Shown piece after piece: positions 49,983 through 58,408 of a DNA stretch of 61,556 nt. Each line of letters opens with the position of its first letter. Position 1 is the stretch's first letter. The position numbers and the translations under genes were made by a program. Origin of the DNA: a virus; IMG/VR virus record IMGVR_UViG_3300025165_000001, positions 1 to 61,556 of that record; one strand, 5' to 3'. The notes under the pieces are model-generated. The model worked only from the letters and a program-made list of their open reading frames with translations. It searched no databases and was not told the DNA's origin.

Positions 49983-50726
49983 CTACTGATACGCCTCCGC
50001 CACCCAGTTAAATTGTGGTCTCTTCTCGAATCCATCCCAAGCCTTTTCACAGCCCTGAAAAAATATGATCCTGGCATCCGCTGGCGGCCGGTCGGCATAG
50101 AGCGCCGGATCAGCCCTGACGTGTGCTGCCCAGCTATACACGCCGTCCTGTGTGCCCCAAATAGCCTCGCCGGGACCTAGTTTACGGCAAATCCAGGCCT
50201 GGTCGGACCCTACAAAGCCCGCGGCGGCGGCCTCTAACGCGCTTTCCTCGCCTCTAAAATCGTCCCAAACCTGGCGCCTAGCGCCGGCTGTCATCATCCA
50301 CATCGAGCCTTGATAGGGATTCGAATGGCGCATCGAGGGATGTTTGTAGATCACGAATTCTTCCGGTCTGTCAAATAGAGGATCAAGTTGGCCGAGCACA
50401 AGACAGTCCAGGTCGATCGATACGAACCGGTCTCCGATAATCTCCTTGGCCTCAGTGCCGAAAGCTTTCAGCCTCACCCAGCAATGCGGCTTTTTAGCCG
50501 GCCAGGTCGGAATTTTCATGTCGCGGCAGTCCTGCCATAGCTGGACGGGCTTGATAATCGGATCAAACTCGTTCCAGGTTGAGACTGGCTTGTCGGTTAG
50601 GACAACAAAACGATGGGGCATATCCAGATGGCGATGAATCATTTTTGCCCATAGGTTAGCGTGACTGATCCGATACTTGGCCAGACAGGTTTCGCTTTGC
50701 CAAAGCCAACCGAGAACGGTCAGCAT
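49983..50726 (-). CDS. GT-A-like glycosyltransferase, paralogue 1 (247 aa)
   Basis: MIHRHLDMPHRFVVLTDK, FVSIDLDCLVLGQLDPLF (DxD), GSMWMMTAGARRQVWDDFRG and ARIIFFQGCEKAWDGF align with paralogue 2. First enzyme of the cassette in the transcription direction. No signal peptide, so it acts in the cytoplasm. Confidence 0.7.
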   Translation of the reverse strand: MLTVLGWLWQSETCLAKYRISHANLWAKMIHRHLDMPHRFVVLTDKPVSTWNEFDPIIKPVQLWQDCRDMKIPTWPAKKPHCWVRLKAFGTEAKEIIGDRFVSIDLDCLVLGQLDPLFDRPEEFVIYKHPSMRHSNPYQGSMWMMTAGARRQVWDDFRGEESALEAAAAGFVGSDQAWICRKLGPGEAIWGTQDGVYSWAAHVRADPALYADRPPADARIIFFQGCEKAWDGFEKRPQFNWVAEAYQ

Positions 50727-51088
50727 TATCCACCTTCGACGAAAGAGATGACTTTGTTGCCAGTGCTGTTATGGATGCAACTGAATTGGCCGAGCGGTAT
50801 GACGCTATCGAGTAACATCAGACCGCCGGATTGCCCCGCGGCAGGCTGCGGATTGAAAACGTAACCCTCGCCTACCACGGCAGTACGACCTCCGAATTTA
50901 CAGTAGATCGTTGTATCTGAGAGATTGAAGAGCGCTAGATATCGCCTGCTCTCGCGTTTGGACACCACCGTAGTTGACGCAGCGACATTGACATTCGTTT
51001 CTGTCGAATTGGTATCCGCGGCCAACCCGAGAGATTCGGAAATCCCAAGCAAGAGAATCGCAACCGCTATTAAGAAACCTTTCCTCAT
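50726..51088 (-). CDS. Secreted beta-rich protein (120 aa)
   Basis: The start at 51088 follows AAAGGAG. A signal peptide (FLIAVAILLLGISESLGLAA) is followed by a ~95-residue beta domain (RRYLALFNLSDTTIYCKFGGR...SCIHNSTGNKVISFVEG). It resembles small phage structural proteins of this kind apart from the signal. May be exported. Confidence 0.6.
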   Translation of the reverse strand: MRKGFLIAVAILLLGISESLGLAADTNSTETNVNVAASTTVVSKRESRRYLALFNLSDTTIYCKFGGRTAVVGEGYVFNPQPAAGQSGGLMLLDSVIPLGQFSCIHNSTGNKVISFVEGG

Positions 51089-51099
51089 ATCGATCTCCT

Positions 51100-51300
51100 T
51101 TACCGTCGTCTGCGTCTGCGAAGCCAGGCCGACATTCCACCGACGCCGCCACCGATTATGCCGATCAACCCGCTGTAGCTCCACCCGGCCTGTCGCCGCC
51201 ACGCTTCATCCTTGCTTGCGTTCGGCGTGACGCCGGGACCGAGTAGAAAAAACGGCACACCCACGGCTGCTCGACGTTTCTCTGCTGAATCAATGGCCAT
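51100..51300 (-). CDS. Small protein with Gly-rich helix and Arg tail (66 aa)
   Basis: The first 45 residues (AIDSAEKRRAAVGVPFFLLGPGVTPNASKDEAWRRQAGWSYSG, in two parts) resemble short proteins common in phage structural regions. It ends in GLIGIIGGGVGG and six arginines, shaped like bacterial C-terminal sorting signals (for example WGxxGxxG-CTERM). No N-terminal signal peptide. Confidence 0.6.
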   Translation of the reverse strand: MAIDSAEKRRAAVGVPFFLLGPGVTPNASKDEAWRRQAGWSYSGLIGIIGGGVGGMSAWLRRRRRR

Positions 51301-51917
51301 CAGGGAGCATTCCCTTTTGTCTCAGTATAGGTCGTCCCGTTATCGCTCACGTCTTTTTCCCATAATGCCGCTTCCGCATCGTCCTTAAACTTTTTCTTTG
51401 TTGCGGTCACGTCAACGCCGTTTCGCAAGGCTTGATACATTCGATTTATCTTAGCCGCCAGTGTGGCCGTTGCTGCCGGAACCCCCGTCGGCTCGGCATA
51501 GGTGTCAGTCGCCAAGGCATCCACCACCTCGGCGTTCACCTCGGCTGCTGACAGCGGCGTCTCTTCGTTCACATCCACGATAACATCCGGCGTAGTCGTG
51601 TCGCCGGCTAATCCGATCACATACGCTTTCAACACGTCCGTGGCGTTGAGGCTCACCGCCATCGAGGCAAAGGCTATCGCCGTATCTCCGCTGAGCGCGT
51701 TGAAAGCTGTTCTGGCGAGCACATAGGCCGATCCCGCGCCCGCTCGTTGAACTGTCAGGTAGGCGTAATAAACGCCGTTACCTGCAATCTGATCGAGGAA
51801 AATATTGACGTAGAGCTTTCTGATCCTTGTCGTGTTGGTAAATGTGCTCACCAGCAAAGCCGTGGCAATGTTCTGGTTACTGAGAGTCTCGGTGTCGACC
51901 TGTGTCAGAAAAGCCAT
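51300..51917 (-). CDS. Conserved phage structural-region protein (205 aa)
   Basis: Beta-rich N-terminal half and a C-terminal helix ending in ALWEKDVSDNGTTYTETKGNAP-like sequence, which recurs in short phage proteins of the virion region. Starts three bases after the adhesin stop. Probably a virion component. Confidence 0.6.
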   Translation of the reverse strand: MAFLTQVDTETLSNQNIATALLVSTFTNTTRIRKLYVNIFLDQIAGNGVYYAYLTVQRAGAGSAYVLARTAFNALSGDTAIAFASMAVSLNATDVLKAYVIGLAGDTTTPDVIVDVNEETPLSAAEVNAEVVDALATDTYAEPTGVPAATATLAAKINRMYQALRNGVDVTATKKKFKDDAEAALWEKDVSDNGTTYTETKGNAP

Positions 51918-51919
51918 TG

Positions 51920-54307
51920 TTAGAACCCTCCGCCGAATGGACTATCAAACGGACCCTCGAAAGGCCCGCCTGGAATCAAGAGTTGATAAGCACCGATATC
52001 GGGAACAACCGGCACAGTGTTGCCTGCGAAGTCGCGAAGTAGGCCGACGTACACTCCCGCTGCGCGAGCTGGCGAAGTGGCCTGGAGATGGAAGTCCGGC
52101 GTGACGGTGGAGACGAAGAGGGGGTCGGCGTTGATTCCGTTGAGTTCTTGACCGTATGTACCTTGCAGAGTCGCGAAACTAGATACGGCATTGTTTTCCC
52201 ACTTGACCAGTGAATCGGCTGGAAGGTTCGGGCCATAATGAAGATTGTAATTCAGTACCGGCGCAGTATCGTGGGTCGCGGACGAGTAGTATGTTTGTCC
52301 GCTGGCTGAGGAATTGCCTGTATAAAAGATGTTGTTTTTTATAATAGCGCCTTCGAGTTTACGATCTGCATCGGTCTCTCGGATGTGATTCACATTGTCC
52401 CGATTGACGTTTCCGATATACATGACGTTGTTTTCGATCAGTGTTCCAGTGGGAACACTTCCCGGCGCTACGTTGCCTATGTAAATAGAGAATCCCGAAC
52501 TGCCCCTAACCCCTGGGTTTGAGAAAATGTTGTAATAAACTTCCGTTCCCGTGCTGGCGTCAGACAGGAAGAAATTGTTGTTCCAATCGTCGTAGACGTA
52601 ATTAAATCGAGCAATATTTCCCGTTTGAGGGGTTGCGCCGCCCGTGTAAAAGCCTATCCCCGAGCCGTAGGACTGATGCGAGGTGCCACTCCCTGAAGCT
52701 GTGTTGTGCTCGATTACTACGTCGGTCGTGACTCCGTACAGAGCTATGTTATATGTGCCGCTGTTGGAGACGGTATTTTCTGAAATTAGCCCCCCAACAA
52801 CAGTGTCATACAGTATCCCGTTGCCCTGCTGGGTCAGACTAAATCCGTTGTCATGAATCGTGTTGTTAAGCACGCTAACATTGGATGAATTACCGATACG
52901 AATGCCATCGAGGGCGTTCCAATTCATCGCGGAATTTTGTATTATGACATTTGCCGCGCCTGTCGATGTAAAAATCCCGTAGTCGTTTGTCTTCGTAATC
53001 TCCAGGGAGTCAAAGATTAGATTGGTCTTTTCGGCGGAGTTTATGCCTCGCCGCTGCGTGTACTCAACACCAGGGCTAGTATAGGCGGTCGCGGGATTAG
53101 AAGTCGCGTAAACATAGAGATTAGACCCGCTCCAAATCCAATCCCCCTGAGAAGCAAGATCGCCAAGTATTGTTTTTTTCGCACCTATAACATCGTCAAT
53201 GGAAACCAGTTGTGATTCCGTCGAGACAGCGGCGTGCCATACATTAGTAACCCCCGCCGCCGAGTATGCGCCTATGGCCGATGTGTCAACCTTGATATCA
53301 TCGAAATACAGCTTAGCCGCATTAGCTAAAACTCCCGCATTGGTACGGATTCCCGTTTGACCTACCCGAAAACTGGAGGCTCTATATGTGGCAGTGTTCA
53401 GAGCAAAATTGCTATTTTGTAGCGACCCATCTACCCACCAGGCCCAGCCCCCTGTGCTGGCGTTGTCGCCTCTGTATTCCAGCTCGACATAGTGCCACGC
53501 ATTTGTACTTAGGGACGCATTTGTGCCGCCGTTGAAGGGCCGTTGATTTTGTGCGCCAATTTGGTCAACAGCCGATGCACCAGCAGTTTGATACAAATAA
53601 ATATTTGCGAGTAGTGTTGTGCTGTAATAAATTTGCAGTATATCGACACCTCGCGCAGTGCCGGTTGTACCTAGAGAAGTTCCAGCGGGTACATAGACGT
53701 AGCATCTAATATAAACATCATAGGGCGAACCAAGGGTGAATGTTTTTATGCCGTAGCCATCCGTTACGACGCCGTTTCCGGTGACGGTGAATCCATAAGC
53801 ACCGTTGTTTTTAGACTCCGTGGTTGCTGCTATGGTGCCACCAGTCTCCACGGTACTGATAAATTGCGTTTCGTCACCAGTCTCAGCATTAACGATTGCC
53901 AACCCCCCAGTCTCAACAACGTCGGCAGTCCAATCTCCCTCACTTGTCTTGTCGATATTAGCGCCGTTGATAATCGGCAGCGCCCCGCTCCCATACGCCC
54001 CGAACGTGACATGATTCCCCGCGCTCCCGCTGGATGGCACGGTGAGCTGCTCGCGCCAAGTATCGCCTTTTTTGAACAAGATTGAGTCGCCAGCGGAGAA
54101 TAATGCAGCGTTGATGTCGGCGATGGTTTTGAAGACGCAATCGCTCCCGGTGGAAGTAGAGAACGTCGTTGGATTGTAGGTGGTAAAATCGCAGGTGGCC
54201 GAGCCGACGTTGGTGTCGGTGACTGCGCTGTCCACATAGTAAGTTGTGGCAAAGGCGGGGGTCAGCCAGAAGAGGATGATGGCGAGAATTAGGGAAAGGC
54301 GTTTCAT
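51920..54307 (-). CDS. Secreted parallel beta-helix adhesin/depolymerase-like protein (795 aa)
   Basis: Signal peptide LSLILAIILFWLTPAFA, then TTYYVDSAVTDTNVG..., GDSILFKKGDTWREQL, a lectin-like insert near residues 150-320, and right-handed parallel beta-helix repeats (NVIIQNSAMNWNALDG, VSVLNNTIHDNGFS, VVIEHNTASGSG) to ~760. Similar in design to the 733-aa adhesin. Overlaps the coiled-coil gene stop (TAATG). Confidence 0.7.
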   Translation of the reverse strand: MKRLSLILAIILFWLTPAFATTYYVDSAVTDTNVGSATCDFTTYNPTTFSTSTGSDCVFKTIADINAALFSAGDSILFKKGDTWREQLTVPSSGSAGNHVTFGAYGSGALPIINGANIDKTSEGDWTADVVETGGLAIVNAETGDETQFISTVETGGTIAATTESKNNGAYGFTVTGNGVVTDGYGIKTFTLGSPYDVYIRCYVYVPAGTSLGTTGTARGVDILQIYYSTTLLANIYLYQTAGASAVDQIGAQNQRPFNGGTNASLSTNAWHYVELEYRGDNASTGGWAWWVDGSLQNSNFALNTATYRASSFRVGQTGIRTNAGVLANAAKLYFDDIKVDTSAIGAYSAAGVTNVWHAAVSTESQLVSIDDVIGAKKTILGDLASQGDWIWSGSNLYVYATSNPATAYTSPGVEYTQRRGINSAEKTNLIFDSLEITKTNDYGIFTSTGAANVIIQNSAMNWNALDGIRIGNSSNVSVLNNTIHDNGFSLTQQGNGILYDTVVGGLISENTVSNSGTYNIALYGVTTDVVIEHNTASGSGTSHQSYGSGIGFYTGGATPQTGNIARFNYVYDDWNNNFFLSDASTGTEVYYNIFSNPGVRGSSGFSIYIGNVAPGSVPTGTLIENNVMYIGNVNRDNVNHIRETDADRKLEGAIIKNNIFYTGNSSASGQTYYSSATHDTAPVLNYNLHYGPNLPADSLVKWENNAVSSFATLQGTYGQELNGINADPLFVSTVTPDFHLQATSPARAAGVYVGLLRDFAGNTVPVVPDIGAYQLLIPGGPFEGPFDSPFGGGF

Positions 54308-54852
54308 TATTTCAGCTTGTGCGTTTCCAAGAAGGCGTCAAAACTCGACTTGACTCTATCGAACTCAGCCTGCTTTGCCGCAATACTCTCGTCGATTTTC
54401 TTTAGCGTGCCGGCAAGGCGGCTTTGGGCGTCGGCAATCGCCTTATCGGCATCCGATACCCGCCTTTTGGAATCTTCCTCGGCAGTCTTGGCGGATTTCT
54501 CCGCCGTCTCGCTGCGCGCGCTCGCTTTGGCGATCGCGGATTTGAGTCCCGTAATCTGCTCGCCGTGCTCACGTTCGATCTCTGATCGCTTTTGCTTGAA
54601 CTCGGCTTCGAGTTTCGCGACTTTAGCGACATGCTCACTCTCGGCTTTTGCCTGAGCTTCTTTCGCTTTCGCGGTAGCCGCAACCGTCGCCGCCTTATCG
54701 CCTTCCATTCTCGATATCTCTCGCCGCATCCGTATGTGGCGCTGTGCAACATCCCCCAGGGAGGCGAAGGCGCGAAATACCTTCGCGAAGCGATCGGCTT
54801 CCCGAAGTGCGTTCTCGACTTCGGCCTCGGTCAATAGCGTTTGCTCTGCCAT
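54307..54852 (-). CDS. Coiled-coil protein (181 aa)
   Basis: Nearly all coiled coil with Ala/Lys/Glu heptads from residue 45 on. GGAGG before the ATG. A structural or chaperone-like role for the adjacent adhesin is possible. Confidence 0.6.
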   Translation of the reverse strand: MAEQTLLTEAEVENALREADRFAKVFRAFASLGDVAQRHIRMRREISRMEGDKAATVAATAKAKEAQAKAESEHVAKVAKLEAEFKQKRSEIEREHGEQITGLKSAIAKASARSETAEKSAKTAEEDSKRRVSDADKAIADAQSRLAGTLKKIDESIAAKQAEFDRVKSSFDAFLETHKLK

Positions 54853-54853
54853 G

Positions 54854-55183
54854 TCAATTCCTCCTGATTAGCATCGAGACGTTGGCCACGCCGGGGCCGA
54901 TCTTTTTCGGCTTGATGCTCTGAAAGGTATCGTTGCAGGATTTAATGCCGGACGACGAAAAAGTTAAAGGAAGCGTGTCCGAATCGTTGAGAAGAAAGAA
55001 ATCCTTGCCGGAGATCGAGCCAAGGATTTCAACTCCATCGGCATCCCCCGTCACTTCGACTGTCGCAAACGTTCCGATCTTATCCCAGGCGGGCGCCTCG
55101 TCGCCGGCTTTGAGACCCTCCCATGAGGCCAGCCACAGATCGACGTTGCCACCGACGTATAACTGTTTGCATTTATAGTTCAT
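54854..55183 (-). CDS. Virion-region hypothetical protein (109 aa)
   Basis: Beta-rich, with VEILGSISGKDFFLLNDSDTLPLTF. Likely a minor head or decoration component because it lies between the capsid group and the adhesin. No family recognised. Confidence 0.55.
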   Translation of the reverse strand: MNYKCKQLYVGGNVDLWLASWEGLKAGDEAPAWDKIGTFATVEVTGDADGVEILGSISGKDFFLLNDSDTLPLTFSSSGIKSCNDTFQSIKPKKIGPGVANVSMLIRRN

Positions 55184-55185
55184 GA

Positions 55186-55539
55186 TTATTCCATCACAAG
55201 CGCGACATAGATATCGGCGTCGGTTCCCCCGACAACGACCGGGCGCAGATATCCCACGTTGTCGCGAACGCTATTAACGTCCGCCACGGTAAAGCTCAGA
55301 TCGGCACCATCGAAATCCTTGAGAGTCGCTAGACTGGCGCCAGCCTCGACGTTCCCGCCCTTTATCGTCACAGTCGCACCGCCAAGATCGCCGTAGACGT
55401 GAATGCACTTGTCGTTGAAACCGAGGGCGTTGAGGATATCGCCGCTCTCGCCGTCGGTGAGATGCCAGACGGCTAAGATGGGGGTTTTTGCCGGAGCGAA
55501 ACGCGAAGCGATGTTTGTTTTTGTTACCGTAGTTGCCAT
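55186..55539 (-). CDS. Virion-region hypothetical protein (117 aa)
   Basis: The start at 55539 (MATTVTKTN) is preferred over the TTG extension. Beta-rich protein ending GTDADIYVALVME; resembles small head-associated proteins. Unknown. Confidence 0.6.
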   Translation of the reverse strand: MATTVTKTNIASRFAPAKTPILAVWHLTDGESGDILNALGFNDKCIHVYGDLGGATVTIKGGNVEAGASLATLKDFDGADLSFTVADVNSVRDNVGYLRPVVVGGTDADIYVALVME

Positions 55540-55607
55540 GACCGATTGCACCCTCCCCAAATGGCGGGGCCACTTCCGACCCCGCCACTATTTTTGAGAA
55601 CGCCGCC

Positions 55608-55625
55608 CTGCCTGTCGGCAGACAG
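55608..55625. repeat. Short palindromic repeat, copy 3
   Basis: CTGCCTGTCGGCAGACAG just after the stop of the 204-aa structural protein; same element as at 12324-12341 and (inverted) 16351-16368. Confidence 0.7.
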
Positions 55626-55628
55626 GTA

Positions 55629-56243
55629 TCAGTCGCGGACAACGAGCATCCAGCCCGACACACGGCCAGCCGTCGCAAAGACCTCCACGCTGTTCGTGAG
55701 AGCCAAGAGTAGATCTGCGGTTGCCACATGGAGCGGACCTGTACCTACTCCTTGAGGAGACGCCTGGAGTGAAGCCAGGGCATTTTCGCCTGCGACATCC
55801 AGGTCTGTAGCGGTCAAGTACCGGTCGACGTCATCCACGGCCAATGGTGTCAATCCATCAGCCTGTATCGTGTACGTGCCGTAGCTCCCCGTGCTCGCCG
55901 CCGTATCTGCGGACAAGGCAGAATGGAACTCCCGGCCCATGACTATCATGTCGCCCTGACGGATCTTCCCGCAAACCAAGATGTCCCCGAGCGCCCCCGC
56001 GGCGAGACTTGCGAAATCCCACTTGAGGACTCTGGCCTTCCCGCCATAGATGTAGGGTGCTACGTGCCTGCCTGCCCTGATTTTCGTCCATTCGTCAGAA
56101 TAGACATTGTTGACGCCGAAATGCCGAGGAGCTCTTAACCAAGCCAAGACGTACTCTACGGGTGTCATCGGTGGTAGCCCGTGCCGCTCAAAACAGTCCG
56201 AATAGATCGCACGTCCGCAGTTTGTTTCAATGATCTTTTTCAT
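55629..56243 (-). CDS. Duplicated virion protein, copy B (204 aa)
   Basis: About 60% identical by eye to the gene just upstream: shared APRHFGV-NVYSDEWTK, KWDFASLAA, VMGREFHSAL, GSYGTYT-Q-DGLTPLAV-DVDRYL and a C-terminal GWMLVVRD. Probably a head surface or decoration protein, given its place after the capsid gene. Confidence 0.7.
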   Translation of the reverse strand: MKKIIETNCGRAIYSDCFERHGLPPMTPVEYVLAWLRAPRHFGVNNVYSDEWTKIRAGRHVAPYIYGGKARVLKWDFASLAAGALGDILVCGKIRQGDMIVMGREFHSALSADTAASTGSYGTYTIQADGLTPLAVDDVDRYLTATDLDVAGENALASLQASPQGVGTGPLHVATADLLLALTNSVEVFATAGRVSGWMLVVRD

Positions 56244-56270
56244 TTTGCTTTCCTCCTTTCCGCAAACACG

Positions 56271-56897
56271 CTAGTCGCGGACAACGAGCATCCAGCCGCT
56301 AAGTCGCCCCGCGGTGGCAAAGGCTTCACCGGAGTTGACGCACATGAGCAGCAGGTCTGCCGTGGCTACGTGCAAAGGCCCGGTGCCTACGCCTTGGGTA
56401 GACCCTTGCAATGTCGCCAGATCGTTCTGGCCAGCCGATTCGTGGCTTGTCGCTGCGAGATAGCGGTCCACGTCGTTCACGGCGAGGGGGGTTAGCCCAT
56501 CGCTCTGAACGGTGTACGTGCCGTAACTACCCGATGCTGTTCCACCGGCAGAGGTCAACGCGCTGTGAAACTCTCTCCCCATGATCACCATGTCGTCCTT
56601 GTAAATCTTCCCAAGAACGAAAATGTCGGCCACGGTGTTTGCGGCGAGACTTGCGAAATCCCACTTGATAATTCGGGGCTTACCTCCGAACACATACGGA
56701 GCGACCCGGCGCCCCGCGCGAACCTTGGTCCACTCGTCGGAGTAGACGTTGGCTACGCCGAAATGTCGAGGAGCAGCCAGCCACTCAAGGACCGATTGGA
56801 TCGGCCCCATCGGTCGCAAACCGTCTTTCGTGAAAATGTCGGAGTAGTGAATGCCGTGCTTCCGACGTTCCTCATACCATTGTTTATTGAAGTTCAT
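56271..56897 (-). CDS. Duplicated virion protein, copy A (208 aa)
   Basis: Tandem paralogue of the downstream 204-aa gene. N-terminus differs (FNKQWYEERRKHGIHYSD), the core and C-terminus are conserved. Both retain full-length frames, so both copies are likely in use. Confidence 0.7.
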   Translation of the reverse strand: MNFNKQWYEERRKHGIHYSDIFTKDGLRPMGPIQSVLEWLAAPRHFGVANVYSDEWTKVRAGRRVAPYVFGGKPRIIKWDFASLAANTVADIFVLGKIYKDDMVIMGREFHSALTSAGGTASGSYGTYTVQSDGLTPLAVNDVDRYLAATSHESAGQNDLATLQGSTQGVGTGPLHVATADLLLMCVNSGEAFATAGRLSGWMLVVRD

Positions 56898-56959
56898 TTT
56901 TTGCCTCTTTCCGGCCCCTGCGCCGCAGGAATGGCCTTTTGAATTGATTTTAGTTGCGA

Positions 56960-57187
56960 TCAGGTAACACGCTTTATCGAAATCTCGTATTCCTGATCAT
57001 CGGCAACGGCACCGTACATGTTTTCCGGTCTTGCGCTAAAAGTAAGCACGACCTCTGTTGCCGCGAGATGGCTCGGTTTCGCTTCTGCCCAAGCACCGGT
57101 TGTCGGAACTAAAGTGACCGAGGTCGCGTCTACGGCGCTCTTCTTGAAGCGTTGAATTACTAGACCCTCACTGCCCGTTACTGCCAT
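56960..57187 (-). CDS. Small head-region protein (75 aa)
   Basis: GGAGGTGATC before the ATG, a strong site. Beta-rich, short; follows the capsid gene, so possibly a decoration or cement protein. Confidence 0.6.
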   Translation of the reverse strand: MAVTGSEGLVIQRFKKSAVDATSVTLVPTTGAWAEAKPSHLAATEVVLTFSARPENMYGAVADDQEYEISIKRVT

Positions 57188-57230
57188 TTGAAGATCACCT
57201 CCTTAGATTATCCTCTCTAAGTACCTGAAA

Positions 57231-58241
57231 TCAAACACTCTCGTCGATATTAACTTGGATCACGCAGGTATCGTCACAGCGTACCGAGCCGCCGCTCAGC
57301 TTGACCATGGCAAACGGGTTGTTCCAGCGGTTCGGATCTCGACCCAGCTCCACTCCCTTAAACATTCCCATTGCCAAGCCCATGCCCATCCTTTGAATGC
57401 GCAGGCAGGAACGGATGTTGCCCGTCTTGTAGAGCTTCACCGATTCACGCCACTTGGCACCGTACCAGAGGGCATCTTTCGGAAAGCTGCCGGCGGTAAG
57501 AGCGTTGATGGTCGTGAAGTCGGAACTGGTCGCGGTAGGATCGGTCAGTAACTGCTCGATGCCTTTCGGAGAATGGAAAAAATACTGATCCTCCGGGAGC
57601 ACTGAGTTATCCGCCATATTGGTTCGCGACGTGCGGATCTTCGCCATTGTAAGGCCCGATCCGCCATCGGCGACCTGATACAGTGCGGTATCGAACGATG
57701 TCGCGGCCGATGTCCCTGCGCCTTCGTCCACCGTCTCGGCTGTACCCAGCGCACCGCCGGCTTGCGCCGTGCTCTGAGCCAACACGAGATCGTCTTTCTT
57801 CCGCTCCATGGAGAAGGCCAAGATTTGCGAAAGCTCGGACTGTGGATCGGTGAGCGTTCTGAGTTCGTCAAACTCATCGATGGTTACTGCGAGCGCGAAA
57901 TCGTAAAGAGTCGCCCGCCTTTTGGACTGCGCCGGGTTGGCATAAGTGGTCGTGCCGTCTCGGGCCAAGACTTGCTGCATGTCCTGCGATCCGATCCGGT
58001 TGAACGGTTCTGTTTTCCCTTTGACACCGGTTTTCAGACGCACGGCACCGTCAACCTGTGACGTTCGCTGCTGGGAGAGTTGCAGGACTGTCGCACTGAC
58101 TCCATGATGAAACCAACTTTCATTCTCAAGCGCTCCGCGTTGACCGAGTTTGATAAGAGGTTCTGCGAGAAACCAGATATTTGCGGCGATTGCCGCCAGC
58201 CAGACGTAGATATTCCGTGAGAGATTTTTTATGAGATTCAT
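57231..58241 (-). CDS. Major capsid protein, Phage_capsid_2-like (336 aa)
   Basis: Residues ~50-150 (LSQQRTSQVDGAVRLKTGVK.., FNRIGSQDMQQVLARDGTTTY, RRATLYDFALAVTIDEFDELRTL, MERKKDDLVLAQSTA) match the Phage_capsid_2 pattern: 'R-sr-r--v', 'FN-IG', 'R-T--D-e-A--vD--D-r-l', 'aRkkDd-i--A'. HK97-type fold expected. Residues 1-32 form an unusual hydrophobic helix (IYVWLAAIAANIWFLAEPLI). AAAGGA supports this start, and no later in-frame Met precedes the core. Confidence 0.8.
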   Translation of the reverse strand: MNLIKNLSRNIYVWLAAIAANIWFLAEPLIKLGQRGALENESWFHHGVSATVLQLSQQRTSQVDGAVRLKTGVKGKTEPFNRIGSQDMQQVLARDGTTTYANPAQSKRRATLYDFALAVTIDEFDELRTLTDPQSELSQILAFSMERKKDDLVLAQSTAQAGGALGTAETVDEGAGTSAATSFDTALYQVADGGSGLTMAKIRTSRTNMADNSVLPEDQYFFHSPKGIEQLLTDPTATSSDFTTINALTAGSFPKDALWYGAKWRESVKLYKTGNIRSCLRIQRMGMGLAMGMFKGVELGRDPNRWNNPFAMVKLSGGSVRCDDTCVIQVNIDESV

Positions 58242-58269
58242 TTCGGGTTCCTTTCTAATGTTTAACTTA

Positions 58270-58401
58270 CCCAGTGATTTTTGGCAGGACTGGGAAGCTG
58301 CCCGCGGTAAGTGCCCCGCTTATGCGGACTCACCTGGTCTTTATGGGACCAGCAGCACGGCTTTCCGTGCAGTCACCCGGACTCCGAAAGGAGTGCCCCG
58401 G
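58270..58401 (-). promoter_or_regulatory. Structured 5' leader of the capsid gene
   Basis: Five hairpins in a row: CCCAGT/ACTGGG (58270-58294), CCGC/GCGG with GTG/CAC (58311-58333), CTGGTC/GACCAG (58334-58352), GCACGG/CCGTGC (58355-58370) and CCGG-ACTCC/GGAGT-CCGG (58377-58401). It fills the gap between the HNH gene and the capsid start. Could control capsid translation or process the mRNA. Confidence 0.55.
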
Positions 58402-58408
58402 AATCTTC

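Noticed and set aside
58242-58408. Hammerhead ribozyme or group I intron in the capsid leader
   Set aside because: The conserved core sequences are not present; only simple hairpins can be supported.
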